A stretch of 64,000 nt of DNA from Varanus komodoensis. Lineage: Eukaryota; Chordata; Lepidosauria; Squamata; Varanidae. A model generated the notes under the pieces. That model did no database searches, was not told the origin of the DNA, and was given only the letters and a program-made list of their open reading frames with translations. Below are positions 22,112 through 32,944 of the stretch, in pieces (the first letter of the stretch is position 1; every line of letters begins with the position of its first letter). Location of the stretch: positions 537,004 through 601,003 of the forward strand of contig NW_025335587.1 in assembly GCF_004798865.1 (NCBI RefSeq), in the 5' to 3' direction. The position numbers and the translations under genes are program-made.

Positions 22112-22660
22112 GTGGATTCAGAGAACATGAGAACCCAACCAAAGGGTTGTGCATGGGTTGTGTGTGGGCTGTTGCTGAATTGTGGGATGCTGTTGTGTTA
22201 TCTGAACCCAACCAAGATAGCAAAGCATGCTGTCAACAAGATAACAAACCACAATCTAAACATAATGATAGGGTCTCTTCATGGGTTGGTTGTGGTTAAT
22301 AAGCTATGGTGTGTTAATGCAGCTGGGATCAAGCAACAACCTTGCAGTTCAACAATAAGCTATGGTCAGCCCATATTCAACCCTTGAGTGTGGGTTTTCA
22401 TGTTCTGAATCCAGGCATAGTCTGACTCAAGATCAGACTCAGGTTCAGACAACACAGCAAGCCAGGGTGGTATTTTTTTTTTTTTTACCATTGTTGGTCT
22501 GTTGTGTTCTCAACTCCATTGTGATGTTTTACCATGATAAACCATATTCTTAGAAACCATAAGAAACCATGGTTGGTTAGGGTGTAGCTGTCCCACCATG
22601 GCTTGTCATGTTTCTGTACCCAAGATCATAGTTTCCATAGTCCTGATTCACCTGCCAGAG
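22112..22660. repeat. Unclassified interspersed repeat (AACCATGGTT/GTTCAGACAACA family)
   Basis: The stretch repeats related words (GAACCCAACCAA twice, AATAAGCTATGGT twice, AACCATGGTTGGTTAGGG) and includes AGGTTCAGACAACACAGCAA at 22441-22460. The same GTTCAGACAA word occurs at 45011-45030 and 47801-47820 beside similar sequence. No coding potential is seen. A non-autonomous DNA element seems likely. A run of T lies at about 22473-22486. Confidence 0.45.
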
Positions 22661-23219
22661 TAGCAACTGCAGGAGCCATTCCAGCTATCCATTCGCTATG
22701 CGTAGACCAACGAGGAAGAGGCAGCAACACAGGGGGAAATCCACTTGGGATGGATGAAACTAAGTATCCACCCTTCTAGCATTCACAGATTTCTTCTCAT
22801 GCTCAGCCCAGTCTTGGAAAGTGAGTTGAGCCAAGAGGAAGCCTGCAAACACTCACAAAACAAAGATGACCTTCTTCGACATCAGCTGCAGCAGCACAAA
22901 GAAAGATTGCTGCGCATGGTGCAGAAGACGGACACTGCTTATGCAGTGTTGCACAGGGCTCCATTCCTGGCAAGTCCCACACAAACAACCTTCTCTGTCA
23001 GGCGCAACGGCACCAACAAAGACTGCTCCATGTGGCACGAAGAGGGATGGGGCTTGTTTCCCGGTAAGCACCCTGTGAAAATGCTGGGTGTGCTCTCCAG
23101 GAGCTCAGACTGAGGGCCAGAACAAAATGGGCCAGAGACTGGGGACCCAAGTGCAGGAAATCCAATGGATTCTCAATCCCAAAATGGATTTTCACACATT
23201 CCTAGAATCATTTTGAGAT
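22661..23219. other. Spacer with overlapping open frames
   Basis: Open frames occupy both strands of 22745-23195 (122 codons plus, 72 codons minus). They overlap fully and show no recognisable family. GC content is slightly raised. No exon boundaries convincing enough to call are seen. Confidence 0.4.
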
Positions 23220-23365
23220 TGACTTTCAGGTGTGGTGGCTCATGGGACATATGCCAGTAGCAGAGGGCCTGACATGAAGGGTGAAAGCCACGATAACATG
23301 GGAATCACTTAATCACCGTGAACTACAGTCACTGTGCGATGCTGATTGCTGTGTTGTGTGAATCC
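23220..23365. repeat. Possible fragment of an unclassified interspersed repeat
   Basis: The piece runs from GGTGTGGTGGCTCATGGGAC to TGTTGTGTGAATCCAACTTC and shares the style of the GTTCAGACAA-type repeats (alternating GTGAACTACAG and TGTGCGATGC words ending in GTGTGAATCCAAC). The match is weak and its ends are not defined. Confidence 0.3.
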
Positions 23366-23390
23366 AACTTCAGTATAAGAAAGTACTTCT

Positions 23391-23394
23391 ATAT

Positions 23395-23457
<63 letters not shown>

Positions 23458-23525
23458 TTAAAACATTTTTATGCCGCCCCATTCGCCGAAGCCTCGGGGC
23501 GGCTTACAACATAGAATATAATATA
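23391..23525 (-). mobile_element. L2-type LINE 3' tail with long (TTTA)n tail
   Basis: A 69-base run of about 17 TTTA units (23391-23459) is the antisense of the LINE tail. It is followed by ATTTTTATGCCGCCCCATTC and GCCGAAGCCTCGGGGCGGCT, the antisense of the conserved terminal block. The block is nearly free of decay, including its CpGs, so this is among the youngest L2-tail copies in the window. The tail has probably grown by slippage after insertion. Confidence 0.8.
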
Positions 23526-23529
23526 GAAT

Positions 23530-24800
23530 ATATTATAAGTACTCCAAGGCTGAGGCTACCAGGGGTCTTATAAAAGTGCATATACTGTTACGACAGGAAT
23601 GCCGTTTGCACATCTGACAGATCTAAGCTTTTGGACTTGATTGGTCCAGAGGTGTTTCTGAAAGCTGGAAAAAACTGTTTTCTGGAAAAGAAAATGTGAC
23701 CCAGAGACACATGTATATACTGCAGTGAGAAAAGGACAACAATCCATGCAAAGGCCTTGCATTTTTAACTGTGCTATCCACACTGAATTCTATTATATGA
23801 CACAACCTTACTAATCTAAACTTATTTGACTACATCAGACAATGGTTTCCGTGTCTGTAAAGCTATCATGATAAAGGAAAAAAGGCCCGGGCCCTGGGTG
23901 CTGGTTTCTGTTGAATTTGTTCCTAGTTGACAAGAAAGTTTGGAGAAATAGGCACTCTTCCAATATGGCGGGTTCTCAACCGTGAATGCCCTGCAGGGCC
24001 TTTAAAGCTGCAAGGGTCTCTGACTGCTGTAGCAAAGAAAAAGACTAGGCTTGTGTTTCATAATATCCTGTTAACCAGGTTGTGGGTAAAACTACAAACA
24101 GTGGTGCGTAAGCAATATGCCATCACAATCAAGTGTGCCTAAGCTGACATTCTGACCATTAAACTGTTTTTCAAGGGAGCCTGTCCTCTTTTTCTCCTTC
24201 TGTGATATCAGTCTGCCCAAATACCCACCTACTTAGAGCTCTAGTTCTGTTGTCAAAGGCACTTGGCATTAGGAAAAGCCTCCGGCATCCCTTCCCATCC
24301 TACTCCACCCCCCTCCCCCAAATGCTATGAAAACATAGCATGGGAAGTAAAATATACTGCTTGGTCTTTAATTTTGATTGACTTCAACCCAATTTTAGGA
24401 ATGATGGTGCTGAACAGATGACACAGGAGGACATGATCCTACTATAGACTATTTGGTTCAAAAGCAAGGGAAAAAGCAGGTGCCTTTGTTCTGTTCATGG
24501 ACTTGGTAGTTGGGGATACCTTTGGGTGCATGTGGATGGTGGCAGTGTGACTTTCAAAAGCCAAGAAACACTTAGATTCTGGCAAATTAACAACTCTGCT
24601 TAAGAAAGATGGATATTCAGTTACACATACAGTGGCAGGCATTGCAGAAAATGGAAGTCAGTGGAGATTTGGGCCAACTAAAATAAAATTGTGCTATGGG
24701 AAGAGAAAAAGAGTTTCAGAAAGTCATCTAGTATAGATTTTCTTCCAAGTTTCTCCCTCCCATTCCTGAACTATCTTAGATACTTATAATTAAAGCTTAC
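23530..24800. other. Spacer, nothing recognised
   Basis: No gene or classified repeat. Short minus frames (23568-23805, 24442-24642) overlap plus frames and show no known domain. Confidence 0.5.
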
Positions 24801-25290
24801 ATCATAGAATCATAGAATAGCACAGTTGGAAGGCCAAGAAGGCCTTGCAACGAACCCACTGCTGGTGCTGGCACCATTCCACTCAGATGACTGTCTGATT
24901 TCATCCTGAAGGTCTCTAGTGTGAGAGAGCAACTAGGCAACTGATTCCACTGTTGTAACTGTTGTATTGCTCTGGCAGGACATTTTCCCTGCTATCTGCC
25001 TGAATCTGGTTTGTTGCAACTTGAGTTCATTATTCCATATCTGGGATGAGCAAGAAGAGATCATGTCCTTCCTCTCTGTGACAGCCTTTCAGGTATATGT
25101 AGTATGCTAATCTATCCCCCCACCCTTCTCTTCTCAAGGCTGAACATGCCCAGTTTTCTCAGTCTCTCCTCATGGGGCATTGTTTCCAGACCTTGGATCA
25201 TCTTTGTTGCCCTTTTCTGAACCCTTTCCAGTTTTTCTGCATCTTTCTTAAACATTGGTTCACAGATGATTCTGCCCATCTTCCAAAGAA
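24801..25290 (-). mobile_element. CR1 LINE 3' end
   Basis: The low end carries the antisense of the CR1 terminal repeat (ATCATAGAATCATAGAATAG), typical of the CR1 3' end with its tandem ATTCTATG octamers. The minus frame 25112-25453 encodes [20 protein letters not shown] followed by [20 protein letters not shown] and KRR, the CR1 reverse-transcriptase C-terminus. Only the last 0.45-0.5 kb remains, a common 5'-truncated form. The terminal 3' UTR is diverged. Confidence 0.85.
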
Positions 25291-25294
25291 CGCA

Positions 25295-26480
25295 GGGGCA
25301 CATGCAGCAAAGCACACTCCTCCTCACAATAACTCTGTGAGATAGGATGCAATGCAACGCTGCACATGTCAACCTGGCAGGTGTCACTCGCGACTTGATT
25401 CTGGTACATATGTTTAGGATTGCAGCCTTAGCTGGGAGATGTGGAATGGGCACCGAACCTGGATCTCCCTAGTCATTCTCTGGCACCGTATCAGTAGTCA
25501 TGCTTTTACTATCAATGAGCACTGCAACATATGTAACATGTTTATTTTGGGCACCCTTAGTATCCCTCACTTGTGAAAAGTTCTGAAGTCGTAAGCTTGT
25601 AGCATTGAGCTCCTGAAATGGTTTACATAAATCCTTCTAAAAGTGAACTCTTTTGGTGAGTGCTTACAGGGTTGTAGAAGGAAGGTATCACTGGAAGGAA
25701 GGTATCACCTGATGCCCAAGGTTTTTTGAAATGTTTTGCTTTCATTAAAAATAAGTCTCTTACCCTTTAATATACCAAGATACGAGACAGAATATCTAGT
25801 AGTATGTTACCAAAGTACTTGTTTCCTCCGGTATTCTGCCAGAAGAATTAATATGTATGGTTATATTTGACAAGTAATTAGCACTTAGTGCTAATTTATT
25901 TATTAAAATTAACTATTAATAAAATTCTGGTATATATTAAAGTAAAACCATTCATCTTTTTTGATTTAGATGGTTCTTGTTTTGCTTTAGCTTAAGATGC
26001 TTCTCCCTCACCTCTGTCCGTATACCATTTTTCTAACCATTTTTAAATGGCCTTCTGCTTATTTCTGCAGCAATGAAAGAACAGTTGTTAAACACAGCAG
26101 ATAAGAAATCATCTCATTTCTTGGTTGTACCACACAGACAATGAATAGCAGGGAGGGTCTTCCAGTACTGAATGTTTCTCTATACAAAGGATACAATTAA
26201 AGCTTGCACTAGAAGTGAGGGTCATTGTGAAGTTACAATCTTGATGTCAACGCCATCTATCAACCCTTCTATTGATAGAAAAAAATAAATGTTTTCTCTG
26301 TGTGTATATGTGTGTGTGTATGGTGTAGTGTAGCATTCAGTCGTGTGAACAGCAAAGAGATTCAGGTTTCCCACCATCTGCAGTTATGAATACAAACTAG
26401 AAAATGGACGTAAGTCCAGTATAGGTTGTATAGTTTGCACCAATGGTTTCTTGAAGTAAATTGTTTTTTTTTTCTCTATA
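25295..26480. other. AT-rich spacer
   Basis: No gene recognised. A small tandem duplication (AAGGAAGGTATCAC at about 25678-25690 and again from 25697) is visible. At 25395-25430 there is a short piece (GGTACATATGTTTAGGATTG) resembling a common lizard interspersed repeat. A T-run and pyrimidine tract at 26463-26480 forms the acceptor of the candidate exon that follows. Confidence 0.5.
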
Positions 26481-26481
26481 G

Positions 26482-26634
26482 GTCAGAGCACCTGCCTTAT
26501 CCCTGGAGTATTTCCTGAATGTTCTGTGAACTCTGGAATGTACAATCCAGAAAGATTGTGGGAAACTTCCTTCTGAAAGTATCTTCCTTCAATCTTTCAC
26601 CACAGCCAGAGGAACAATTGTTGATTTATTCCAG
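26482..26634 (+). ncRNA. Candidate internal exon of an unannotated transcript
   Basis: A strong 3' splice-site tract (TTTTTTTTTTCTCTATAG) ends at 26481, and a consensus donor follows at 26635 (TTCCAG then GTGAGG). The 153 bases between are unique and show no repeat. All three frames hold a stop: the best, starting CAG AGC ACC, reads about 30 codons before TGA. A non-coding or UTR exon is therefore likelier than a coding one. It lies 8.2 kb downstream of the donor at 18259 on the same strand. No expression evidence is available from sequence alone. Confidence 0.35.
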
Positions 26635-26639
26635 GTGAG

Positions 26640-26985
26640 GATTTTTCCCTCATGTCACTGTGGTGAATAGTGCCACTGTCCTAAGCATGTTTGTGAATGA
26701 GAAAGTGCACAAGAATAACACAAAGATAAAAGGAATATGAGGGGGAAATGCTTACATTTCAGGAAATTCTATAATCCCTGAGGTTCAGAGATATGCCCTA
26801 GCCAAATAAATAAACATACAGTTCCAGCCTCACATTGATGTATGGATAACTACGAAAAAGGAAAGAAGTTTCAGCTTTCCCCTTCTCTTGATGGTGAGTT
26901 AGTGATTGCTCTTTCTATTTTGTTGCTGTTGTTGTTCAGAAGAAAATTATATTTGAAATGGAAGGTTAAAGAGCAGCAGAGGCTC
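26640..26985. other. Spacer, nothing recognised
   Basis: Unique AT-rich sequence between the candidate exon and the candidate conserved block. A short TTGTTGCTGTTGTTG run is present at about 26921-26935. Confidence 0.5.
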
Positions 26986-26989
26986 AAGT

Positions 26990-27330
26990 CTGCAATAGGC
27001 GAAATGTGATCAACCTTTTCTCGAGATGCTAATGATTTCAAAAAGCCCCATTTCCTTTTGATAAGATTTTAGGAGTCTAATTTAGAGGCTAGATCCGTCA
27101 TATTCCAGCCGTCTTGATAAAAAGTCAGATCAAAGGTTGACCTATTTTTCAAAGCATAATAGTTACCTTGTGCAATTTACAGGCTGGTGTTAATCTCAAT
27201 GCTACCATCTGCCTTCCTTTGCTGTCAAAGCACAGTAGATTCACCTCATGTTAAACTTGGAGCCGAACAAACAAAAATAAAGATCTTTCTGAGACAGAGG
27301 ATGCCTTTTCAGTGTGTGCCAATGGTAGCA
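26990..27330. promoter_or_regulatory. Candidate conserved non-coding block with TCF/LEF-like motifs
   Basis: The block is repeat-free and non-coding. It contains TGTGATCAACCTTTTCTCGA and GTCAGATCAAAGGTTGACC, the latter with a perfect ATCAAAG TCF/LEF core. It also has GATGCTAATGATTTC and TCTAATTTAGAGG homeodomain-like words and GCTGTCAAAGCACAG. Density of such motifs without any repeat insertion suggests an enhancer, but this is an inference by eye. Confidence 0.3.
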
Positions 27331-27859
27331 TATAACAAAGAGGTAGATTTTGCCTAAATGAAGTCAGAATTCATATTGGACATGAACCATGGCTGTATCT
27401 CATTAAGCATTCTTTACATAGAACTTTGAATTGTCTTCTCTGGCATCACAAAGTAGACCATCATTTCTATATTTTACCAAACATTCAGACTGAGAAATAA
27501 TGACTTCCCACATATACAGGTAAGTGCTGAATCTGGATTTCCCGGTTAAATAATATATTTCCTTCCCTGAACTAAAATAAAAGAAGCTAAAGTGACTTCT
27601 CCGATATATCAAAAAGGGGAAAGTAATATGATCAGTCATATTTTGATGATCTAAAACACTATAGTTGTAGAAACATTCAAAAAATTGCCAGGATATTGAC
27701 AATCTCAGTATGTCCCCAAATCATAATATCCCTTCCTACCCAAGTACTTCTGTAGATATTGAATAAAGCACTGGAAATTCTGTTCAGTAGGAAGTAATAT
27801 CACTTAAAGGAATGAGATGCATTACTTTTTGTTTCAGGATTGATAGCCATGTTCCTGTG

Positions 27860-27861
<2 letters not shown>

Positions 27862-27896
<35 letters not shown>
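27862..27896. repeat. (CA)n microsatellite
   Basis: About 17 uninterrupted AC/CA dinucleotide units. Confidence 0.95.
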
Positions 27897-27897
<1 letters not shown>

Positions 27898-28369
27898 TTT
27901 TGCATCTTAATAAACAGTACATTTATTGCAACACAAAGTTTTATGTATCAGAGGCCACTTCATCTTGAGTTAGCTGACCTTTTTTAGAGGCTAAAAATAT
28001 GTTAGCCCTCAGACACACTATTAACCTTTTTCATGCATATATTTGCCAATTCAGGGTGTTCTTCTATCTACCTGATGGAAAGGTTCTGATTCCTAAAAGC
28101 AGGTTAGTCTTTAAAGTGATACAAGGTTCTTTGTTGTCTTTATTTCCATACTTCTTGCAGAAGGTTGGGTTCTCATGCAAGTTAGCAGATCCTTGAAACA
28201 GGTTTGTCTTAATCATACAGATTCGATTGCTTGGGATAGAGTTTGAAGGGAATGGATCCAAATTAACATAGCAAATAAGTAGAACCTCCCCCCCCCCCCC
28301 AATTCCTCAATGGCTCTTTCCTAGAGCTGTGTGGTTTGTGACAGGTAACATAAGGTGGACTGTAAGTCA

Positions 28370-28610
28370 GTAAAATGAAGGAGAATGGGTAGGGGCATGA
28401 CGTGGTAAAAAAGAAGTGGGGTCCTGTCACAGTAAAAAAAAGGAATGCATGTGATGTGTTTGGGGTAAAGGGGAAAATGTGGGAAAGAGCTGGGGCACAA
28501 CACAGCCAGATAAAGGGGAAGGTGGAGCGTGATGTGGGAGCAAAGGCAGCATGCAAGTCTGTGCAGAAAGGTGAAGGGGTGGCATGAAGTGAAAGGCAGG
28601 AGGGGTGCGT
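28370..28610. repeat. Purine-rich tract, possibly a decayed minisatellite
   Basis: The plus strand is strongly A/G-biased with recurring words (GGGGTAAAGGGGAAAATGTG, GATAAAGGGGAAGGTGGAGC, GTGAAGGGGTGGC, GATGTGGGAGC, GATGTGTTTGGGG). The overlapping minus frames 28263-28649 and 28427-28732 are composition artefacts rich in P, S, F and H. Confidence 0.45.
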
Positions 28611-30194
28611 GTGCAAAACAGCAGTGGTGTACATGCTCTCCTGCCCCATCCTATTAAAACCAATATTTTATCTTGCCATGATTCAGTGTCCAGACATATA
28701 ATCTGCAATTGTTGTTTGCATTCTAAAACCAAAGCGGAATAAATGCAGGAGTTTTTTAAAGGAAGCTTTAATAATTAGTTATAACCAGAGAAGGTGCTTT
28801 CTGATTTTACTTGCAAAGAAGGCATATTTCATGCATGGCACACAGACCAAGCAGTAGTCACAGCCAAGGTGAAAGTAGCAAGGCAGTTCTTTCCCCGCCC
28901 TGAGCTGTCACAACTCAGACAATCTTCAGAATGTGTGAATAGGGTACACATAGGAATTTCTGCTGCAAGAGTCACAGAATGTCTCAGATGTCTGCTTTTG
29001 GAAAGCCTGGACAAAAAGCTGGTGTTTTTAAGAGGCTTTGTGGAACTTGCATTTTTATTCCTAATAATAACCAAAGATATAGATGATCTTTGCTTGAAAA
29101 CTTGTGTTTTCTTAACAGCATCCCTGGAAGCAGTCTGATGGTTTGTCATCAACACCTAGTAAGGAGAGTTAGAGTATCCCTAACAGAGCAAGTTTGATTT
29201 GACTGTCATGTCAACTAGCCATTGTGAGATGTATTTGGATGAACATGCTATTTTTCAAAGTCATATAAACAGAGGCCAACATAGCTTATGCAAAGAAGGG
29301 CTTCTTTTTGTCTGTCCGCAATGGACCTTCTGGCAGTCAACTTCCACAGGTTGTCTTTCTGTCTTGCCAAGGGGAAAAGCATCTTCCTCCCATGCTTTCT
29401 CTTTCACCCCCACCAAACTATAAAATTTTATATAAACTTATCATCTCTCCTCCATCCCCAACTGCCTAATTGCAAACTTAGAAAAGCCTCCATACAAGTT
29501 AGTGCTTTCTTGTAGGACAGACTGGTACTCCAATCCCTTGACCTTTAGAAGGTGGGAGAGAATGCGTTATATGCAGTTCCTTGATCCTTGGGCTAAGTAT
29601 CACCACACCAGCACCACCAGTACCACAAAGTAGTGACTGAGGCTATAGCTTGAAGCAGCAGAGTGGTGCTGGTGGAGATGGAAGCGTCCTGGCTTAACCC
29701 TTTATCTGTGCTCTGTTTTTCAGCTGAAAACTAGGCAAGAATGTCATTTTAGTTCATTTTGAGGAAGAATTTACTTAAATTTGCAACTGCCTTCATTCAG
29801 CAGGGAAAAGAGTTGAGACTTTAAAAGTCTGAATATAGGGAAATCTTTTGAGTGTTTGGTTTTACTCCTCATGAATTCAGCCACGTTTGTGGTGCTAAAT
29901 GAGGACTCTTATCTCTTTTTTTCTGACACTCTTACAGCTCTAGAGAAGCAGGTATAACACTGGCCTTTCCATACTGGCAGTAATGGTACCTGATAAATTT
30001 AGCCACTGCAGATGGGTGAGTTCATTTTTAATATGAATTTATAAAACTTTGCAAATGTCTTTATATTCAGGAAAGAAAGGATTGGAGATTTTTAAAAATT
30101 CAAATGTGGATGTTAATGAAATTGTCCTACTGAAAACTATTTCCCACAGCTGTTTTGCACTGAGGTAGGCTGATAAACAGTCCTTTCCCTGATT

Positions 30195-30625
30195 ATTTAT
30201 TTACATATATTTATAGGCCACCTACAATTGCCAAGGCCTTCCTAGGTGGCTTACAATGTAAAACATACCAATAGGATAAAAACACATTAAAAACCAATTA
30301 AAACATAATAAATTAAACATCTATAAAAACAATTAAAAAGGGCCACAGCATACAGGCTAAACATTTAAAAAATCCTTAAAAGATATGTATTCACCTGACA
30401 CTGAAAGGAAAATAGAGATGGCTCCAGGTGAATTTCCCTAGGGAGGGAGTTCCAGAGATGGGGATGGGAAGCAGCCATAATGAACCCTAAAACTGAAAGT
30501 ACCTTTTTCAGTGTGGTACCCCAAGCTGATATTTCAGTGACTTTTGCACCCAAAATGCAAGAACCATCCAAAATTAAGTGATTCTCTGAGATGGACTTTA
30601 CCACATCAGGCTGTGGGTGAATAGT
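30195..30625 (-). mobile_element. L2-clade LINE 3' end
   Basis: Tail at the low end (TTATTTATTTACATATATTT), followed by CCTAGGTGGCTTACAATG (antisense terminal block) and A-rich 3' UTR. The minus frame 30365-30628 encodes HPHLWNSLPREIHLEPSLFS, matching the L2 C-terminal LWNSLPxEVRLAPSL motif. About 430 bases survive. The copy is 5'-truncated. Confidence 0.75.
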
Positions 30626-30629
30626 CATA

Positions 30630-32100
30630 TTCTACTGAATCTTGAAATGGCAACTGTGATTTGGTTTTGTTTTCTGGAGGTGCCTTTAAAAAAAAAGGAA
30701 GGAAGGAATAGAATGGGCCCAACAAATCTGTTTTGTTTTGTGTGCCGCTACCTATAGTAAGCTGCCAGAACAAGGGGGTGGTGGGAGGAAGAGAAAACAT
30801 TACTCCTCAGCTACTCCCAAAGTTGTACAGTCTGGAATAATACCTAAACTGAATATTCATAGTACGAACAAGGCATTGTAGAATCCTAAATTAACATTTT
30901 TGGCTTCAAGCAGCACTGCTATCTTAACTTCAGACTTGTTGTGTCAACCTGATGTCTTCCCTGAACCACACTGTCATGTTGCATTGTGCAGCCTCACGGC
31001 TTGACCAATCGGGAAACTAACTTGGACTCTAGAGCCGGCACCATTTAACCTTGGAGTCTTTAAGTCAACAGCCTGGATTGGAGAGACCCTTAAAAGCACA
31101 CACATTTTATGCTGTAACATGGCTGGTAAATCCTGGGCGGTTAAGTCAACTTAACCTTCATTTATGAAACTTGTGAACCAAATGCGGCTTGTGCAAGTAA
31201 TTATGAAAGTGCCTTCAGGAGAGGAGTTATCACTTAGGCATTGCTAATGAGTTGACTGAGAATTGATCCTTTTGTAATTTTGCTATTTATATGCAGCTCC
31301 TCTTTTCTGCGCTCAGCCATAGGTCAAGCCTGCTTTGAACTGTTGGGAGACCCCCAAGTTTGTCAAGCAAGGTCCCAAAGCCACAGCAAAATGATATTTT
31401 AGAAAAGCAAATATTGTCCTGAGGGGGTTTGAAAAGGGGAGGGAAAGCTGTTTGTTTTAGAGCGTGTTCTTTACACTGGACAACTGTTTCCTGTTACTAA
31501 GCAGTCTCACAGCAACTGAGCTCAGCTTCAGTTAAACAGGAAAGATTTCCAAGAAAAAAAATGTCAGTAGGAATTTTTTTGCAATGTGTTGCAGAGATAT
31601 CAAAAATGCTAAGGCCAAGGTTTCTTATACAAAGATGCTATCTCAACCCTGAAAGTACTTACTAAAATGTAAAATGGTTACTAATGGTAACCAGTAACAC
31701 AGGCAGCCACACACCATTTTTAATGCCATGAAGGAAGAGAAAGCTCACATTGTATACCCATGGAAGCCTGGGAAAGTGACACGCAATGTAGCTTTCTTAG
31801 GCTGCACCACCAGTTACTCAAATATACATCAAAGGTGCATGTCCAGATTACAACTCAGTTATTTCTTGCCTGCATTGACGTCTTACTGATGTACAACTGA
31901 AGACAAGATTTATAGTTGCTAGGCGAGATAATAACAGAACTCCCTAATGGGAAAATCCATTCATGGCAATGGGAATGAACCAGTTGTCTTGTGGATACTG
32001 ATACAAGAAGGAAAACTCTTCTGTCCATCTTCTGCTCATTATTGCTGCTATTACTGCAGTCAGAAAGAGAACAATATGTAGGCTGGTGAAAAGCCAATCC
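30630..32100. other. Spacer, part possibly conserved
   Basis: No gene or classified repeat. The piece 31180-31420 (TGTGCAAGTAATTATGAAAG, GGCATTGCTAATGAGTTGAC, TTGTAATTTTGCTATTTATA) has homeodomain-like words and no repeats, and could be a weak conserved element. The rest is ordinary. Minus frames at 31855-32210 are unrecognised and partly run into the MITE that follows. Confidence 0.4.
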
Positions 32101-32104
32101 AACT

Positions 32105-32232
32105 GTTGCTCCCTGATGCCCTCCAGATGTTTTGGACTACAATCCCCGTACCTCTTAGCCAGCACGGTCAATACTGATAAAGGCTGTAGCCCGAAATATC
32201 CAAAATACAACAGGAGTGGGGAGGCTGACCTA
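32105..32232. mobile_element. hAT-like hairpin MITE (CTCCAGATGTTTTGGACTAC family)
   Basis: The left arm GATGCCCTCCAGATGTTTTG then GACTACAATCCCCGTACC is mirrored by the right arm GGCTGTAGCCCGAAATATCC, and the right terminus is CAGGAGTGGGGAGGCTG. This matches a very common short lizard MITE whose intact ends read CAGGGGTGGGGAACC. It has no coding capacity. The centre AGCCAGCACGGTCAATACTG is the usual unpaired loop. Flanking 8-bp duplications are not readable. Confidence 0.6.
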
Positions 32233-32669
32233 AGTGGATGGCAAATAGGTTAAAAAAATACCTCCAAACTGAATGACTTGACAACATAATGGCACATAAT
32301 GTTCAATATCAGTGGTGGTTAATTTATGCATACCAGGGCAAACTGCCCTTGCTTCGTTTATAAGCTGATGGGACCTGAACTCACAGTTACCTTACCAGGA
32401 AAGCTCTGTTGAGATAATAGTGGCCATTCAAAGGAACCACTGTGAACAAGGCAAATTCTAGATATTAAAAAGGGATCAAAAGAAAGCTGCCAATATTACA
32501 ATGCCATTGTCTAAGTGCCTGTATATTCTGAAAGGTATTTGGTTGGCAGAATGCTGGACAGAATATACACTTAGTCTGGTCCAGTTAAGCTTACCTTCAG
32601 TTATGCTTTTCTATAACACACAGCATTATTTGGGAAGTTAATTCCACAACCGCGCAGCATTCTTGATTA

Positions 32670-32942
32670 AGAGGCAGATCTCTCCTCACTCACACCAGGG
32701 TGTAGGACACAGAATTATCATCTTAAGTTGTGACAACCCAGATTCCAGCTAGATACCAGGAAACGTTTCCTCACTGTCAGAGCAATACAGCAGTGGAAGG
32801 GTGTGGCTCTCCCACACTAAAGGCATCCAAGGTGAAACTGGACAGTCATCTTAGTGGGGCAGTATAAACTGGTGTCCTGCAACAGCAGGGAGTTGGACCT
32901 GATGGCCTTCTTGGCCCCCTCCTTCTCTGTTATTCTACGAAA
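32670..32942 (+). mobile_element. CR1 LINE 3' end
   Basis: Plus-oriented. AACCCAGATTCCAGCTAGAT and CAGGAAACGTTTCCTCACTG followed by CAGAGCAATACAGCAGTGGA correspond to the CR1 C-terminal PRFxLDIRKxFLTVRAxxQW region. Then come CTCTCCCACACTAAAGGCAT, TTGGACCTGATGGCCTTCTT and the terminal TTATTCTACGA, a decayed ATTCTATGA octamer. Only the last 270 bases survive. Confidence 0.85.
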
Positions 32943-32944
32943 CA

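Larger units (their letters stand above)
27335..30190. other. Spacer with simple repeats and a purine-rich tract
   Basis: No gene recognised. It contains the (CA)n run at 27862-27896, a 13-base C run at 28288-28300 and a purine-rich stretch at about 28370-28610. Open frames at 28794-29138 (114 codons plus) and 28829-29155 (108 codons minus) overlap almost exactly and match no family I know. A good donor-like ACAG then GTAAGT lies at 27520 but lacks a convincing acceptor upstream. Confidence 0.45.

Noticed and set aside
22745-23113. 122-codon plus frame
   Set aside because: Three other frames overlap it on both strands. No start context, domain or conserved boundary supports it.
27510-27526. 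ACAG then GTAAGT donor-like site
   Set aside because: No convincing acceptor or exon precedes it, and a few such matches are expected by chance in 64 kb.
28794-29155. 114-codon plus and 108-codon minus frames
   Set aside because: They coincide almost exactly on opposite strands with no recognisable domain or splice context.
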